DNA of 64,000 nt from Aquimarina algiphila (GCF_007489275.1 NZ_VLNR01000003.1:124001-188000); one strand, 5' to 3'; positions 37,662 through 48,799 are shown, counted from the first letter of the stretch. Numbers and translations are program-made. The notes: generated by a model from the letters alone, not told the origin.

Positions 37662-38036
37662 ATGCCAACAATTTCACAATTAGTAAGAAAAGGTAGAGCC
37701 AAAATAACTAAGAAGAGTAAATCGGCTGCTTTGGATTCGTGCCCGCAACGCCGCGGTGTTTGTACGCGTGTTTATACTACTACACCAAAAAAACCAAATT
37801 CAGCTATGCGTAAAGTAGCTCGTGTTAGGTTAACAAATGGTAAGGAAGTAAACGCATACATCGGTGGTGAAGGTCACAATCTCCAGGAGCACTCGATAGT
37901 ATTAGTTAGAGGTGGAAGGGTAAAAGATTTACCAGGAGTTAGATATCATATTGTTCGTGGAGCTTTAGACACCGCAGGTGTTGAAGGTAGAACACAACGT
38001 AGATCTAAGTATGGTGCAAAACGCCCTAAGAAGTAA
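37662..38036 (+). CDS. rpsL: 30S ribosomal protein uS12
   Basis: A core protein of the decoding centre. The 124 residues include [18 protein letters not shown], with the lysine (K in PKKPNS) that gives streptomycin resistance when changed, and the aspartate loop [19 protein letters not shown]. No resistance-type change is seen at the lysine. First gene of the str cluster, 24 bases before rpsG. Confidence 0.98.
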   Translation: MPTISQLVRKGRAKITKKSKSAALDSCPQRRGVCTRVYTTTPKKPNSAMRKVARVRLTNGKEVNAYIGGEGHNLQEHSIVLVRGGRVKDLPGVRYHIVRGALDTAGVEGRTQRRSKYGAKRPKK

Positions 38037-38059
38037 TTAAAAAACTTTAAGAAGAAGAC

Positions 38060-38536
38060 ATGAGAAAAAGAAAGGCTAAAAAAAGACCAATTTTGCCAGA
38101 TCCACGTTTTAACGATCAATTAGTGACTCGTTTTGTAAACATGATGATGTGGGATGGTAAAAAGTCAACTGCTTTTAAAATTTTCTATGATGCTATTGAC
38201 ATTGTAGAAGAGAAAAAACAAAATGACGAAAAAACGTCATTAGAGATTTGGAAAGATGCATTATCTAATGTAATGCCACATGTGGAGGTTAGAAGTCGAC
38301 GTGTAGGTGGAGCTACTTTCCAGATTCCAAATCCAATCAGACCAGACCGTAAAATATCTACCGCTATGAAGTGGTTGATTCAGTTTTCTCGTAAAAGAAA
38401 CGAGAAATCTATGGCTCAGAAACTAGCAGCAGAGATTATTGCAGCAGAAAAAGAAGAAGGAGCAGCGGTTAAGAAAAGAGTAGATACTCATAAGATGGCT
38501 GAAGCAAACAAAGCATTCTCACACTTTAGATTTTAA
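38060..38536 (+). CDS. rpsG: 30S ribosomal protein uS7
   Basis: It nucleates assembly of the 30S head and contacts the E-site. The 158 residues show MRKRKAKKR at the N-terminus, [18 protein letters not shown], and a C-terminal helix with [21 protein letters not shown]. Length is normal. It lies 23 bases after rpsL and 10 before fusA. Confidence 0.98.
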   Translation: MRKRKAKKRPILPDPRFNDQLVTRFVNMMMWDGKKSTAFKIFYDAIDIVEEKKQNDEKTSLEIWKDALSNVMPHVEVRSRRVGGATFQIPNPIRPDRKISTAMKWLIQFSRKRNEKSMAQKLAAEIIAAEKEEGAAVKKRVDTHKMAEANKAFSHFRF

Positions 38537-38546
38537 TCATTAAGAA

Positions 38547-40673
38547 ATGGCTAGAGATTTAAAATATACAAGAAATATAGGTATTGCTGCGCATATTGAC
38601 GCAGGAAAAACTACAACTACAGAGCGTATTCTTTATTATACGGGTGTAAGTCATAAGATAGGTGAAGTGCACGATGGTGCTGCTACGATGGACTGGATGG
38701 AGCAAGAGCAGGAAAGAGGTATTACAATTACTTCGGCTGCTACTACATGTGAGTGGAAGTTTCCAACAGAAAATGGTCAGCCGATAGATGATACCAAAGG
38801 TTATCACTTTAATATTATTGATACTCCGGGTCACGTTGATTTTACGGTTGAAGTTAACCGTTCTCTTCGTGTTCTTGATGGATTGGTATTCTTATTTAGT
38901 GCGGTTGATGGCGTTGAGCCACAATCTGAAACTAACTGGAGACTTGCTGATAATTATAAAGTACCTCGTATAGGTTTTGTAAATAAAATGGACCGTCAAG
39001 GATCTAACTTTATGGCAGTTTGTCAACAGGTTAAGGATATGTTAGGGTCTAATGCAGTGCCGATTGTAATGAATATTGGTGATGAGGCTGATTTTAAGGG
39101 AATTGTAGATTTGGTTAAAAACCGTGCTATTGTTTGGCATGATGAAACGCAAGGGTCTACATTTGATGTTATTGATATCCCTGAAGAATTAAAAGCTGAG
39201 GCTGCTGAATTAAGAGGTAAGCTTATTGAAGAAGTTGCTGCTTATGATGAAAACCTTTTAGAAAAATTTATGGAAGATGAGGATTCTATTACAGAAGATG
39301 AAGTGCATGCTGCTCTTCGTGCTGCTGTAATGGATATGAGTATCATTCCAATGATTTGTGGATCTGCATTTAAGAATAAAGGAGTACAATTCCTTTTAGA
39401 TGCGGTATGTCGTTATTTGCCTTCTCCAACGGATAAAGATGGTATAGTAGGGGTGAATCCAAATACAGATCAAGAAGAATTGCGTAAACCAGATGTAAAA
39501 GAGCCTTTTTCGGCACTTGCATTTAAAATTGCTACTGATCCTTTTGTTGGTCGTTTGGCATTCTTTAGAGCGTATTCTGGTCGTTTAGATGCTGGTTCTT
39601 ACATTTTGAATAATCGCTCAGGTAAAAAAGAGCGTATCTCTCGTATTTATCAGATGCATTCTAACAAACAAAATGCAATAGATTATATAGAGGCAGGAGA
39701 CATTGGAGCTGCAGTAGGGTTTAAGGATATCAAGACTGGTGATACTATGTCTGATGAAAAAAATCCTATTGTTTTAGAATCTATGGATTTTCCTGATCCT
39801 GTAATCGGTATCGCGGTTGAGCCTAAGACTAAGGTAGATGTTGATAAATTAGGATTGTCATTGGCTAAGTTAGCTGAAGAAGATCCGACATTTACAGTAA
39901 GAACTGATGAAGCTTCTGGTCAGACTATTATTTCTGGAATGGGTGAGCTTCACTTGGATATTATTGTTGATCGTTTAAGACGTGAATTCAAAGTGGAGGT
40001 GAACCAGGGTCAGCCACAAGTAGAGTATAAAGAGGCTATTACAGCAGCAGCTGATCATAGAGAAGTTTATAAGAAACAATCTGGTGGTCGTGGTAAGTTT
40101 GCAGATATTGTATTTACTATTGAGCCAGCTGATGAAGGTCAGGTGGGACTTCAGTTTGAGTCTACAATTAAGGGAGGTAATGTTCCTAAGGAATTTATAC
40201 CGTCGATTGAGAAAGGATTCAAAATGGCAATGGTGAATGGGCCGTTGGCAGGATATGAGGTGGATGCTATGAAAGTAACATTGAAGGATGGTTCTTATCA
40301 CGATGTGGATTCGGATCAGCTATCTTTCGAATTAGCTGCTAAATTAGGTTTTAAAAATTCAGCAAAAGCTGCTAAAGCCGTAATTATGGAGCCAATTATG
40401 AAGTTAGAGGTTATTACTCCAGAAGAAAATATGGGTGATATCGTAGGTGATCTTAACCGCCGTAGAGGGCAAGTGAGTGATATGGGAGATCGTGCAGGTG
40501 CAAAAACTGTAAAAGCTACTGTTCCACTTTCAGAGATGTTTGGGTATGTAACAACATTAAGAACATTGTCGTCTGGTAGAGCAACGTCTACAATGGAATT
40601 TTCTCACTATGCTGAAACTCCTTCTAATATTTCAGAAGAAGTAATCGCAGCTGCAAAAGGAGTTAACGCTTAA
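38547..40673 (+). CDS. fusA: Elongation factor G
   Basis: The translocation GTPase, 708 residues in five domains. G1 AHIDAGKTT (residues 15-23), switch region [12 protein letters not shown]3 DTPGH and G4 NKMD are intact. It is followed by rpsJ after 11 bases. There is no tuf gene between them, as is usual in Bacteroidota, where tuf is placed elsewhere. Confidence 0.98.
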   Translation: MARDLKYTRNIGIAAHIDAGKTTTTERILYYTGVSHKIGEVHDGAATMDWMEQEQERGITITSAATTCEWKFPTENGQPIDDTKGYHFNIIDTPGHVDFTVEVNRSLRVLDGLVFLFSAVDGVEPQSETNWRLADNYKVPRIGFVNKMDRQGSNFMAVCQQVKDMLGSNAVPIVMNIGDEADFKGIVDLVKNRAIVWHDETQGSTFDVIDIPEELKAEAAELRGKLIEEVAAYDENLLEKFMEDEDSITEDEVHAALRAAVMDMSIIPMICGSAFKNKGVQFLLDAVCRYLPSPTDKDGIVGVNPNTDQEELRKPDVKEPFSALAFKIATDPFVGRLAFFRAYSGRLDAGSYILNNRSGKKERISRIYQMHSNKQNAIDYIEAGDIGAAVGFKDIKTGDTMSDEKNPIVLESMDFPDPVIGIAVEPKTKVDVDKLGLSLAKLAEEDPTFTVRTDEASGQTIISGMGELHLDIIVDRLRREFKVEVNQGQPQVEYKEAITAAADHREVYKKQSGGRGKFADIVFTIEPADEGQVGLQFESTIKGGNVPKEFIPSIEKGFKMAMVNGPLAGYEVDAMKVTLKDGSYHDVDSDQLSFELAAKLGFKNSAKAAKAVIMEPIMKLEVITPEENMGDIVGDLNRRRGQVSDMGDRAGAKTVKATVPLSEMFGYVTTLRTLSSGRATSTMEFSHYAETPSNISEEVIAAAKGVNA

Positions 40674-40684
40674 TTATTACAGAA

Positions 40685-40990
40685 ATGAGTCAAAAAATTA
40701 GAATAAAACTAAAATCTTACGATCATAATTTGGTGGATAAGTCTGCTGAGAAAATCGTAAAGACGGTAAAGAGTACTGGTGCTGTAGTAACTGGGCCAAT
40801 TCCATTGCCAACACATAAGAAGATTTTTACAGTATTACGTTCTCCGCACGTTAATAAGAAATCTAGAGAGCAATTTCAATTAAGTTCTTATAAAAGACTT
40901 TTGGATATTTATAGCTCGTCTTCAAAAACAATTGATGCGTTGATGAAGCTAGAATTACCAAGTGGAGTAGAGGTTGAGATCAAAGTTTGA
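40685..40990 (+). CDS. rpsJ: 30S ribosomal protein uS10
   Basis: A 30S head protein that also acts in antitermination with NusB. The 101 residues include the loop [23 protein letters not shown]. It ends the tight str block; the next gene, rplC, is separated by 147 bases holding an RNA element. Confidence 0.97.
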   Translation: MSQKIRIKLKSYDHNLVDKSAEKIVKTVKSTGAVVTGPIPLPTHKKIFTVLRSPHVNKKSREQFQLSSYKRLLDIYSSSSKTIDALMKLELPSGVEVEIKV

Positions 40991-41002
40991 TACAGCTTTT
41001 AA

Positions 41003-41100
41003 GTAAGAAGGTCTTACGATAAATGTCCCAAGCTGCGCGCAAGGGAAAAACGGCAAAAAAATACATTCAGGGTTGAAGTATTTTGACCCTGTTTTTTTGC
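41003..41100 (+). promoter_or_regulatory. Structured leader with terminator/anti-terminator-like helices before rplC
   Basis: The gap between rpsJ and rplC holds GTAAGA/TCTTAC (41003-41017), TCCC/GGGA (41026-41046), then two competing helices: AAAATAC (41058-41064) with GTATTTT (41078-41084), and CAGGGTT (41068-41074) with GACCCTG (41085-41091, one G-U). The second is followed by seven T and acts as an intrinsic terminator. The strands interleave with no linker, so the two should exclude each other. This fits attenuation of the S10 cluster, for example by a ribosomal protein such as uL4; the effector is inference. Confidence 0.6.
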
Positions 41101-41137
41101 AAAAATAAAAATGAATACTAATTAATAATTAATAAAT

Positions 41138-41755
41138 ATGTCTGGGTTAATAGGAAAAAAGATCGGTATGACCAGCATCTTCGACGAAAATGGAAGGAAT
41201 ATTCCATGTACAGTTATCGAAGCTGGGCCATGCGTGGTTACCCAAGTCAGAACTAAAGAGGTTGATGGTTATGAGGCTATTCAGCTAGGTTTCGATGACA
41301 AAGCAGACAAAAATGCTACTAAAGCGGCTTTAGGTCACTTTAAAAAAGCAGGAACTGTTGCTAAACGTAAAGTTGTCGAATTCAAAAGTTTTGAGGAGGA
41401 GTACAAATTAGGAGATACAGTAACAGTAGAGCATTTTGCTGAAGGAGAATTTGTTGATGTTTCAGCAACTTCTAAAGGAAAAGGTTTTCAAGGGGTTGTG
41501 AAAAGACACAACTTTGGTGGTGTAGGTCAAGCAACTCATGGTCAGCATAACCGTTTAAGAGCTCCAGGTTCTATAGGTGCTGCATCTTATCCTGCAAGAG
41601 TTTTCAAAGGAATGAAAATGGCAGGAAGAATGGGTGGAGATCAAGTAAAAATTCAAAACTTAAGAGTGTTAAAAGTAGTTCCTGAAAAGAATTTGCTTGT
41701 TGTTAAAGGATGTGTTCCTGGACATAAAAACGCTTATGTAACGATTCAGAAGTAA
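41138..41755 (+). CDS. rplC: 50S ribosomal protein uL3
   Basis: The early-assembly 50S protein whose loop reaches the peptidyl-transferase centre. Its 205 residues contain the extended loop [20 protein letters not shown] and the [20 protein letters not shown] block. It overlaps rplD by 1 base (TAATG), so the two are translationally coupled. First gene after the attenuator-like element. Confidence 0.98.
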   Translation: MSGLIGKKIGMTSIFDENGRNIPCTVIEAGPCVVTQVRTKEVDGYEAIQLGFDDKADKNATKAALGHFKKAGTVAKRKVVEFKSFEEEYKLGDTVTVEHFAEGEFVDVSATSKGKGFQGVVKRHNFGGVGQATHGQHNRLRAPGSIGAASYPARVFKGMKMAGRMGGDQVKIQNLRVLKVVPEKNLLVVKGCVPGHKNAYVTIQK

Positions 41756-42384
41756 TGAAAGTAGCGGTAATTGATATAAACGGAAAAGAAACAGGAAGAA
41801 AGGCAGACCTTTCTGATACTGTTTTTGGTATTGAGCCAAACGATCATGCTGTGTACTTAGATGTGAAACAATACTTGGCTAATCAACGTCAAGGAACTCA
41901 TAAGGCTAAGGAACGTGCAGATATCGCAGGTAGTACTAGAAAGATAAAGAAACAAAAAGGAACAGGTACTGCCAGAGCAGGTAGTATTAAGTCTCCTATT
42001 TTTAAAGGAGGGGGTAGAGTATTTGGTCCAAGACCACGTAACTATTCGTTCAAATTGAATAAAAACCTGAAAAGGTTAGCGCGTAAATCAGCATTGAGTA
42101 TTAAGGCAAATGACAAGGCAATTACGGTTGTAGAGGATTTTACTTTTGATACTGTAAAAACTAAGAATTTTACTGCTGTTTTGAAGTCTTTAGGGCTTGA
42201 AAACAAAAAATCTTTGTTTGTGTTGGCTGAGTCAAATAAAAATGTATATTTGTCGTCACGCAATTTGAAAAGTTCGGAAGTTGTAACTGCTTCAGAATTA
42301 AGTACTTATAAAATACTTAATGCTAATAGTGTTATACTTTTGGAAGGTTCTTTGAAAGGAATTGAAACGAATTTAAGTAAATAG
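41755..42384 (+). CDS. rplD: 50S ribosomal protein uL4
   Basis: A tunnel-wall protein, and the autoregulator of the S10 operon in gammaproteobacteria. The 209 residues have the loop with [28 protein letters not shown], split here into its RNA-facing basic segment, and a normal C-terminal domain. It is a candidate effector for the structured leader before rplC, though that is inference. Confidence 0.97.
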   Translation: MKVAVIDINGKETGRKADLSDTVFGIEPNDHAVYLDVKQYLANQRQGTHKAKERADIAGSTRKIKKQKGTGTARAGSIKSPIFKGGGRVFGPRPRNYSFKLNKNLKRLARKSALSIKANDKAITVVEDFTFDTVKTKNFTAVLKSLGLENKKSLFVLAESNKNVYLSSRNLKSSEVVTASELSTYKILNANSVILLEGSLKGIETNLSK

Positions 42385-42389
42385 AAGCC

Positions 42390-42680
42390 ATGAGTATCTT
42401 AATAAAACCTATTATTACGGAAAAGGCTACTGCAGATAGTGAAGTGTATAATCGCTATGGTTTTGTAGTAGATAAGAAAGCGAATAAGGTAGAGATCAAA
42501 AAAGCAGTTGAGGCTGCTTACGGTGTATCTGTTACTAAAGTTCGAACATTAAATGTCCGTCCAGACCGTAGTACACGTTATACAAAAACGGGTATGGTCA
42601 CTGGTAAAACAAGTGCATATAAAAAAGCAATTGTACAGGTGGCGGAAGGTGAAGTAATTGATTTATATAGTAATCTTTAA
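42390..42680 (+). CDS. rplW: 50S ribosomal protein uL23
   Basis: It lies at the tunnel exit and docks the signal recognition particle and trigger factor. The 96 residues hold the opening LIKPIITEKAT and the loop RTLNVRPDRSTRYTKTG. It is 5 bases after rplD and 9 before rplB. Confidence 0.97.
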   Translation: MSILIKPIITEKATADSEVYNRYGFVVDKKANKVEIKKAVEAAYGVSVTKVRTLNVRPDRSTRYTKTGMVTGKTSAYKKAIVQVAEGEVIDLYSNL

Positions 42681-42689
42681 GACTAAAAA

Positions 42690-43514
42690 ATGTCAGTAAG
42701 AAAATTAAAGCCAATTACCCCAGGTCAGCGTTTTAGAGTAGTAAATGGATTTGACGCCATTACTACTGATAAGCCGGAAAAAAGCCTATTGGCTCCGAAA
42801 AAAAGATCTGGAGGTAGAAACAGTCAAGGAAAAATGACCATGCGCTATAAAGGTGGTGGTCATAAAAAAAGGTATCGTATTATTGATTTTAAGCGAGATA
42901 AGCAAGGAATCCCTGCTACAGTTGCTACAATAGAGTACGATCCAAACAGAACTGCATTTATAGCGCTTGTTAATTATCAGGATGGTGAGAAGCGTTATGT
43001 TATAGCTCAAAATGGTTTGCAAGTTGGTCAAAACATAGTTTCTGGTAGTAACGTTGCTCCAGAGATCGGAAATGCAATGCCATTAAGTGATATCCCTTTA
43101 GGAACTATTATTTCTTGTATAGAATTACGTCCAGGTCAAGGTGCCGTTATGGCTCGTAGTGCTGGTTCGTTTGCTCAGCTTATGGCAAGAGATGGTAAGT
43201 TTGCTACTGTAAAATTACCTTCTGGAGAAGTAAGGATGATACTAGTTAATTGTATGGCTACTATTGGAGCGATATCAAACAGTGATCATCAGTTGATCGT
43301 TGGTGGTAAAGCAGGTAGAACAAGATGGCTAGGTCGTCGTCCACGTACTAGACCTGTAGCGATGAACCCTGTCGATCACCCAATGGGTGGTGGTGAAGGA
43401 CGTTCTTCTGGAGGTCACCCACGTTCTAGAAAAGGTCTTCCTGCAAAAGGATATAGAACCCGTTCTAAGACGAAAGCGAGTAATAAGTATATTGTAGAAC
43501 GTAGAAAGAAATAA
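42690..43514 (+). CDS. rplB: 50S ribosomal protein uL2
   Basis: The essential protein near the peptidyl-transferase centre and the subunit bridge. The 274 residues show [33 protein letters not shown] and the C-terminal [16 protein letters not shown] with the conserved His. Length is normal and no unusual residue is seen. Confidence 0.98.
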   Translation: MSVRKLKPITPGQRFRVVNGFDAITTDKPEKSLLAPKKRSGGRNSQGKMTMRYKGGGHKKRYRIIDFKRDKQGIPATVATIEYDPNRTAFIALVNYQDGEKRYVIAQNGLQVGQNIVSGSNVAPEIGNAMPLSDIPLGTIISCIELRPGQGAVMARSAGSFAQLMARDGKFATVKLPSGEVRMILVNCMATIGAISNSDHQLIVGGKAGRTRWLGRRPRTRPVAMNPVDHPMGGGEGRSSGGHPRSRKGLPAKGYRTRSKTKASNKYIVERRKK

Positions 43515-43520
43515 TAAGAT

Positions 43521-43799
43521 ATGGCACGTTCATTAAAAAAAGGACCTTACGTTCACTATAAGTTAGAGAAAAAAGTGGCTGCAAATGTTGAAGCTAACAA
43601 AAAATCAGTAATCAAAACGTGGTCAAGAGCTTCGATGATAACACCTGATTTTGTAGGTCAAACAATCGCAGTACATAATGGTCGCCAATTTGTACCTGTA
43701 TATATTACAGAAAACATGGTGGGACATAAATTAGGAGAATTTTCGCCAACACGTTCCTTTAGAGGCCACGCTGGTGCTAAAAATAAAGGTAAAAAATAA
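43521..43799 (+). CDS. rpsS: 30S ribosomal protein uS19
   Basis: A head protein that contacts the A-site tRNA side. The 92 residues begin [15 protein letters not shown] and hold the [19 protein letters not shown] block, all typical. It is 6 bases after rplB and 8 before rplV. Confidence 0.97.
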   Translation: MARSLKKGPYVHYKLEKKVAANVEANKKSVIKTWSRASMITPDFVGQTIAVHNGRQFVPVYITENMVGHKLGEFSPTRSFRGHAGAKNKGKK

Positions 43800-43807
43800 T
43801 TTAAGTC

Positions 43808-44215
43808 ATGGGAGTTCGTAAAAGAGAAATGGCAGATAGAATTAAGGAAGAGAAAAAGCAGATTGCTTTTGCTAAACTTAATAACTGCCCTACATCACCT
43901 CGTAAGATGCGTTTAGTAGCTGATCTTGTACGTGGTGTAAAAGTTGAAAAGGCGCTTCAGATTCTTAGATTTAACCCTAAAGAAGCATCACGTCGTTTGG
44001 AGAAGTTATTGCTTTCAGCAATAGCTAATTGGCAGGCGAAAAATGAAGACGCTAGCATCGAAGATGCTGATCTTTTTGTAAAAGAGATCCGTGTAGACGG
44101 AGGAAGTATGTTAAAAAGACTTCGTCCTGCTCCACAAGGTCGTGCACACAGAATAAGAAAACGCTCTAATCACGTTACAATTGTGGTTGCAGCAAACAAT
44201 AATACACAAAGCTAA
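43808..44215 (+). CDS. rplV: 50S ribosomal protein uL22
   Basis: It spans the tunnel with a long hairpin. The 135 residues include [22 protein letters not shown] and the loop [22 protein letters not shown]. The N-terminus is about 20 residues longer than in many bacteria, with a second Met at residue 8; the longer form is usual in flavobacteria, so I keep it. Confidence 0.95.
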   Translation: MGVRKREMADRIKEEKKQIAFAKLNNCPTSPRKMRLVADLVRGVKVEKALQILRFNPKEASRRLEKLLLSAIANWQAKNEDASIEDADLFVKEIRVDGGSMLKRLRPAPQGRAHRIRKRSNHVTIVVAANNNTQS

Positions 44216-44223
44216 TAATAGAT

Positions 44224-44952
44224 ATGGGACAGAAGACAAATCCAATCGGAAATCGCCTTGGTATTATCAGAGGATGGGAATCCAACTGGTATGGAGGTAA
44301 TGACTACGGTGATAAACTTGCCGAAGACGATAAGATTAGAAAGTATGTACACGCACGTTTATCAAAAGCTAGTGTATCTAGAGTAATTATTGAGCGTACG
44401 CTTAAACTTGTAACCGTTACTATCACCACTGCCAGACCGGGTATCATTATCGGAAAAGGTGGACAGGAGGTAGACAAGTTGAAAGAAGAGCTTAAGAAAA
44501 TTACTGAAAAGGAAGTTCAGATCAATATTTTTGAAATCAAAAGACCAGAACTTGATTCATTTTTAGTAGGATCTAGTGTAGCAAGACAGATTGAAAGTCG
44601 TATTTCATATCGTCGTGCTATCAAGATGGCTATCGCGGCTGCAATTAGAATGAATGCAGAAGGTATTAAGATTCAGATTTCAGGACGTTTGAATGGGGCA
44701 GAGATGGCACGTTCAGAGTCTTATAAAGAAGGTCGTATTCCTTTATCAACATTTAGAGCTGACATAGATTATGCTTTAGTAGAAGCTCATACTACTTACG
44801 GTAGATTGGGTATTAAAGTGTGGATCATGAAAGGTGAAGTATATGGTAAAAGAGAACTTTCTCCTTTAGTTGGTTTATCCAAGAAACAAGGAAAAGGTGA
44901 CAACCGTGGAGGTGGACGAGGAGGTAATAACAAATCTCGTCGTAGAAAGTAA
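44224..44952 (+). CDS. rpsC: 30S ribosomal protein uS3
   Basis: It forms part of the mRNA entry and helicase site. The 242 residues have the KH domain with [14 protein letters not shown] and the C-terminal domain with [20 protein letters not shown] Gly/Arg/Lys tail ([18 protein letters not shown]) is added, as often in this phylum. Confidence 0.97.
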   Translation: MGQKTNPIGNRLGIIRGWESNWYGGNDYGDKLAEDDKIRKYVHARLSKASVSRVIIERTLKLVTVTITTARPGIIIGKGGQEVDKLKEELKKITEKEVQINIFEIKRPELDSFLVGSSVARQIESRISYRRAIKMAIAAAIRMNAEGIKIQISGRLNGAEMARSESYKEGRIPLSTFRADIDYALVEAHTTYGRLGIKVWIMKGEVYGKRELSPLVGLSKKQGKGDNRGGGRGGNNKSRRRK

Positions 44953-44972
44953 TTTTTTAAAGTAAATTAACA

Positions 44973-45392
44973 ATGTTACAGCCTAAAAGAACAAAATTCC
45001 GTAAACAACAAAAAGGACGTATGAAAGGTCTTTCCCAAAGAGGACATACACTTTCTAACGGTACCTTCGGAATTAAATCATTAGATTCAAGTTTTGTTAC
45101 TGCTAGACAAATAGAAGCAGCTCGTATTTCTGCTACTCGTTATATGAAAAGAGAAGGTGCTCTGTGGATTAAAATTTTCCCGGACAAGCCTATCACTAAG
45201 AAACCTCTTGAAGTACGTATGGGTAAAGGAAAAGGTGCTGTTGAGTATTGGGCAGCAGTAGTAAAACCAGGAAGAATTTTATTTGAAATAAGTGGTGTGT
45301 CTTATGACGTTGCTAAAGAAGCATTACGTCTTGCAGCACAAAAACTTCCTGTAAAAACTAAGTTTATCGTAGCTAGAGATTATCAAGCTTAA
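44973..45392 (+). CDS. rplP: 50S ribosomal protein uL16
   Basis: It lines the A-site and helps place tRNA. The 139 residues begin [20 protein letters not shown] and hold [20 protein letters not shown], the conserved loop that reaches the A-site. Normal in length. It is followed by rpmC after 13 bases. Confidence 0.97.
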   Translation: MLQPKRTKFRKQQKGRMKGLSQRGHTLSNGTFGIKSLDSSFVTARQIEAARISATRYMKREGALWIKIFPDKPITKKPLEVRMGKGKGAVEYWAAVVKPGRILFEISGVSYDVAKEALRLAAQKLPVKTKFIVARDYQA

Positions 45393-45405
45393 TATTTGAG
45401 AGACT

Positions 45406-45600
45406 ATGAAACAATCAGAAGTAAAAGAATTATCTACAGCTGAATTACAAGAGGAACTTGGTAAATCTCAAAAAGCGTATTCAGATTTAAGAATGGCTCA
45501 TGCCATGTCACCGCTAGAAAACCCTTTACAATTACGTAAAGTAAGAAGATCTATTGCGAGAATGGCTACAGAGCTAACAAAAAGAGAATTAAACGGTTAA
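45406..45600 (+). CDS. rpmC: 50S ribosomal protein uL29
   Basis: A small helical protein near the tunnel exit. The 64 residues show VKELSTAELQEELGKSQKAY and the C-terminal RKVRRSIARMATEL, the usual two long helices. It lies between rplP and rpsQ, the canonical order. Confidence 0.96.
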   Translation: MKQSEVKELSTAELQEELGKSQKAYSDLRMAHAMSPLENPLQLRKVRRSIARMATELTKRELNG

Positions 45601-45612
45601 TTCTGCTGAAAG

Positions 45613-45870
45613 ATGGAAAAAAGAAATTTAAGAAAAGAACGTATAGGTGTTGTTACTAGTAACAAAATGCAGAAATCAATTGTGGTTGCTGAAGTTAAAA
45701 AGGTAAAACACCCGATGTACGGAAAGTTCGTGTTGAAAACGAAAAAATACGTTGCACACGATGAAAAGAACGACTGCAATATTGGTGATACTGTAAAGAT
45801 CATGGAAACAAGACCTATGAGTAAAACCAAATGCTGGAGATTAGTAGAAGTAATTGAAAGAGCGAAGTAA
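45613..45870 (+). CDS. rpsQ: 30S ribosomal protein uS17
   Basis: A primary 16S-binding assembly protein with an OB fold. The 85 residues include [19 protein letters not shown] and the [20 protein letters not shown] block. It ends 2 bases before rplN. Confidence 0.97.
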   Translation: MEKRNLRKERIGVVTSNKMQKSIVVAEVKKVKHPMYGKFVLKTKKYVAHDEKNDCNIGDTVKIMETRPMSKTKCWRLVEVIERAK

Positions 45871-45872
45871 TT

Positions 45873-46241
45873 ATGGTACAACAAGAGTCTAGATTAAAAG
45901 TAGCAGACAACACAGGTGGTAAAGAAGTTTTAGTCATTCGTGTTTTAGGTGGTACAAAAAGAAGATACGCCTCTGTAGGAGACAAAATCGTTGTCAGTGT
46001 AAAAGAAGCAACTCCAAATGGAAACATTAAAAAAGGAGCCGTTTCTACTGCAGTTGTAGTTCGTACCAAGAAAGAAGTGCGCAGACCAGATGGTTCTTAT
46101 ATTCGTTTCGATGATAATGCATGTGTTCTTTTGAACCCTGCAGGAGAAATGAGAGGAACACGTGTTTTTGGTCCTGTTGCAAGAGAACTTCGTGACAAGC
46201 AATTCATGAAGATTGTTTCACTAGCGCCAGAAGTGCTTTAA
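45873..46241 (+). CDS. rplN: 50S ribosomal protein uL14
   Basis: It sits at the subunit interface and is bound by silencing factor RsfS. The 122 residues open [20 protein letters not shown] and include [20 protein letters not shown]. It is normal in every block and opens the spc section after the S10 section. Confidence 0.98.
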   Translation: MVQQESRLKVADNTGGKEVLVIRVLGGTKRRYASVGDKIVVSVKEATPNGNIKKGAVSTAVVVRTKKEVRRPDGSYIRFDDNACVLLNPAGEMRGTRVFGPVARELRDKQFMKIVSLAPEVL

Positions 46242-46254
46242 AACATTTGTAAAG

Positions 46255-46566
46255 ATGACTAAGCTAAAAATAAAATCAGGAGATACAGTACGAGTTATCG
46301 CTGGAGACAATAAAGGTCAAGAGGGTACGGTGCAAAAAGTATTGAAAGATAAAAACAAGGCGATCGTAGAAGGTGTTAATTTAGTTTCAAAACACCAAAA
46401 GCCTAGTGCAACAAATCCACAAGGAGGAATTGTAAAACAAGAAGCACCTATTCATATTTCTAATTTATCGTTGTTAACTTCTAAAGGAGAAACTACAAGA
46501 ATTGGATATAGAGTAGAAGGAGATAAGAAAGTGAGATTTTCTAAAAAATCTAATGAAGTAATATAA
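46255..46566 (+). CDS. rplX: 50S ribosomal protein uL24
   Basis: It starts 50S assembly through a KOW-type barrel. The 103 residues contain [20 protein letters not shown] and the [10 protein letters not shown] loop. It is 2 bases before rplE. Confidence 0.97.
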   Translation: MTKLKIKSGDTVRVIAGDNKGQEGTVQKVLKDKNKAIVEGVNLVSKHQKPSATNPQGGIVKQEAPIHISNLSLLTSKGETTRIGYRVEGDKKVRFSKKSNEVI

Positions 46567-46568
46567 TT

Positions 46569-47120
46569 ATGGCTTATATCCCAAGATTAAAACAAGAGTA
46601 CAAAGACAGAGTAATGTCAGCTCTTACAGAAGAATTCAGCTATGATAATGTAATGCAAGTACCAAAGCTTAAAAAAATTGTTTTAAGTAGAGGTGTTGGA
46701 GCTGCAGTAGCTGATAAGAAGTTAATCGACTATGCAGTAGACGAATTAACAACTATAACTGGTCAGAAGGCTATAGCGACAATTTCTAAAAAAGATGTTG
46801 CTTCTTTCAAATTACGTAAAGGAATGCCAATTGGAGCAAAGGTTACGTTAAGAGGAGAAAGAATGTATGAGTTTTTAGATCGTTTGATAACTTCTGCCTT
46901 ACCACGTGTTAGAGATTTTAGCGGAATAAAAGCTACAGGTTTTGATGGTAGAGGTAATTACTCATTAGGTATTCTGGAACAGATTATTTTCCCTGAAATC
47001 GATATTGATAAAGTAAATAAGATTTCTGGAATGAATATTACCTTCGAAACTTCGGCAAAAACCGATAAAGAAGCAAAATCATTGTTAACCGAACTAGGAT
47101 TACCTTTTAAAAAGAATTAA
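46569..47120 (+). CDS. rplE: 50S ribosomal protein uL5
   Basis: It joins 5S rRNA to the 50S and bridges to the 30S head. The 183 residues hold [20 protein letters not shown] and the [19 protein letters not shown] block, with the P-site loop [10 protein letters not shown]. Length is usual. Confidence 0.98.
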   Translation: MAYIPRLKQEYKDRVMSALTEEFSYDNVMQVPKLKKIVLSRGVGAAVADKKLIDYAVDELTTITGQKAIATISKKDVASFKLRKGMPIGAKVTLRGERMYEFLDRLITSALPRVRDFSGIKATGFDGRGNYSLGILEQIIFPEIDIDKVNKISGMNITFETSAKTDKEAKSLLTELGLPFKKN

Positions 47121-47122
47121 TT

Positions 47123-47392
47123 ATGGCTAAAGAATCAATGAAAGCCCGTGAGGTGAAAAGAGCAAAAACTGTAGAGAAATATGCTGAAAAACGTAAAGCT
47201 TTAAAAGAAGCTGGCGATTATGAAGCATTACAGAAGTTGCCTAAAAATGCTTCACCAGTTCGCAAACATAATCGCTGTAAGCTAACAGGAAGACCAAAAG
47301 GATATATGCGTCAATTTGGAATTTCTCGTGTTACTTTCAGAGAAATGGCGAATAAGGGATTAATTCCAGGTGTTACAAAAGCTAGTTGGTAA
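47123..47392 (+). CDS. rpsN: 30S ribosomal protein uS14 (zinc-independent type)
   Basis: A head protein. Its 89 residues include [20 protein letters not shown] and [20 protein letters not shown]. The zinc ligands CxxC of the short form are absent, so this is the C-minus long form. It ends before a 70-base gap with RNA structure. Confidence 0.97.
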   Translation: MAKESMKAREVKRAKTVEKYAEKRKALKEAGDYEALQKLPKNASPVRKHNRCKLTGRPKGYMRQFGISRVTFREMANKGLIPGVTKASW

Positions 47393-47407
47393 TAATAAAT
47401 TAAATTA

Positions 47408-47445
47408 ATTGGTTTAAGGTTCGATTAAACAAATTGAAAACCAAT
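47408..47445 (+). promoter_or_regulatory. Nested stem-loop before rpsH
   Basis: ATTGG (47408-47412) pairs with CCAAT (47441-47445), enclosing TTTAA (47413-47417) with TTAAA (47425-47429) around a 7-base loop. The gap of 70 bases is unusual in a block where genes lie 2-24 bases apart. A ribosomal-protein-responsive leader (uS8 would be the candidate) is plausible but unproven. Confidence 0.4.
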
Positions 47446-47462
47446 ACCAAAAATTAAATACA

Positions 47463-47861
47463 ATGAATACAGATCCTATAGCAGATTATTTAACCAGAAT
47501 TCGTAATGCAAATAGTGCTCAACACAGAGTGGTTGAGATCCCTGCATCGAAGGTTAAAAAAGAGATCACTAAAATATTATTCGATCAAGGATATATTTTG
47601 AGTTATAAATTTGAAGATAATACTACACAAGGTACTATCAAGATAGCACTTAAGTACAACAAGTTAACTAAAGAGCCAGTTATTAAAGAGTTACAGAGAA
47701 TCAGTAAGCCAGGTTTACGTAAGTATGCTGGGTCAAATGATATTCCAAGAATTCTTAATGGATTAGGTATTGCGATAGTTTCTACTTCTCACGGTGTAAT
47801 GACCGGTAAGCGCGCTAAGCAAGAGAACGTAGGTGGTGAAGTGCTTTGTTACGTATATTAA
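47463..47861 (+). CDS. rpsH: 30S ribosomal protein uS8
   Basis: A central-domain 16S binder and, in E. coli, the spc operon repressor. The 132 residues open [20 protein letters not shown] and end with [20 protein letters not shown]. Normal. The nested hairpin just before the gene is where an autoregulatory site might sit. Confidence 0.98.
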   Translation: MNTDPIADYLTRIRNANSAQHRVVEIPASKVKKEITKILFDQGYILSYKFEDNTTQGTIKIALKYNKLTKEPVIKELQRISKPGLRKYAGSNDIPRILNGLGIAIVSTSHGVMTGKRAKQENVGGEVLCYVY

Positions 47862-47882
47862 CAGTATAAAAGGACAAAAGAA

Positions 47883-48425
47883 ATGTCAAGAATAGGAAAA
47901 AATCCAGTAACTATTCCGTCTGGTGTCACTGTTGAAGTGACAGGTAATGTTGTTACTGTTAAAGGAAAATTAGGAGAGCTTTCTCAAGATATCGATAGTA
48001 TCGATGTGAAAGTAGAGGAAGGCCAGGTAGTTTTAGAAAGACCTACTGAAGCTAAAGATCATAAGGCAAAGCACGGTTTGTACAGAGCTTTGATTAATAA
48101 TATGATAGTTGGTGTTTCTGAAGGATTTACTAAAGAGTTAGAATTGGTAGGAGTTGGTTACAGAGCTTCTAATCAAGGTCAGAAATTAGATTTGGCTTTA
48201 GGATTCTCTCATAATATAGTTTTAGACTTAGCACCAGAAGTTAAGGTTGAAACAATTTCAGAAAAAGGTAAAAATCCTATAGTAAAATTAACTTCTCATG
48301 ATAAGCAATTGGTAGGACAGATAGCAGCTAAAATTAGAGGCTTCCGTAAACCAGAACCTTACAAAGGGAAGGGAATCAAATTCGTAGGAGAACAATTAAG
48401 AAGAAAAGCAGGTAAATCTGCATAA
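47883..48425 (+). CDS. rplF: 50S ribosomal protein uL6
   Basis: It lies by the factor-binding centre near the sarcin-ricin loop. The 180 residues have [18 protein letters not shown] and the C-terminal [20 protein letters not shown] motif. Complete, two homologous halves visible. Confidence 0.98.
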   Translation: MSRIGKNPVTIPSGVTVEVTGNVVTVKGKLGELSQDIDSIDVKVEEGQVVLERPTEAKDHKAKHGLYRALINNMIVGVSEGFTKELELVGVGYRASNQGQKLDLALGFSHNIVLDLAPEVKVETISEKGKNPIVKLTSHDKQLVGQIAAKIRGFRKPEPYKGKGIKFVGEQLRRKAGKSA

Positions 48426-48436
48426 TAACTAACGTT

Positions 48437-48793
48437 ATGGCATTCTCAAAAGATTTAAGAAGATTAAAGATAAGAAAGCGTATCCGCGGAAGTGTAAGCG
48501 GAACAGAACAACGTCCTAGATTATCTGTTTTTAGAAGTAATAAAGAAATCTATGCTCAGGTTATAGATGATGTAACTGGTAAAACTATCAGTGCTGTTTC
48601 TTCAAGAGATAAAGACATTGCTTCGGCAACAGGAAATAAAATAGAAAAAGCAAACTTGGTAGGGAAAGCGCTAGCAGAAAAAGCTAAGAAAGCTGGTATC
48701 GAGACTGTGTCCTTTGATAGAGGAGGATATTTATATCACGGTAGAGTAAAATCATTAGCAGAAGGTGCTAGAGAAGCAGGACTTAAATTCTAA
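48437..48793 (+). CDS. rplR: 50S ribosomal protein uL18
   Basis: It binds 5S rRNA in the central protuberance. The 118 residues include [20 protein letters not shown] and the end [20 protein letters not shown]. Follows rplF after 11 bases. Confidence 0.97.
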   Translation: MAFSKDLRRLKIRKRIRGSVSGTEQRPRLSVFRSNKEIYAQVIDDVTGKTISAVSSRDKDIASATGNKIEKANLVGKALAEKAKKAGIETVSFDRGGYLYHGRVKSLAEGAREAGLKF

Positions 48794-48799
48794 GAAATT

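Noticed and set aside
41058..41091. An H-type pseudoknot before rplC
   Set aside because: The two helices interleave, but there are no bases between the end of one strand and the start of the next, so a 7-bp helix cannot be crossed. Exclusive alternative helices explain the sequence better.
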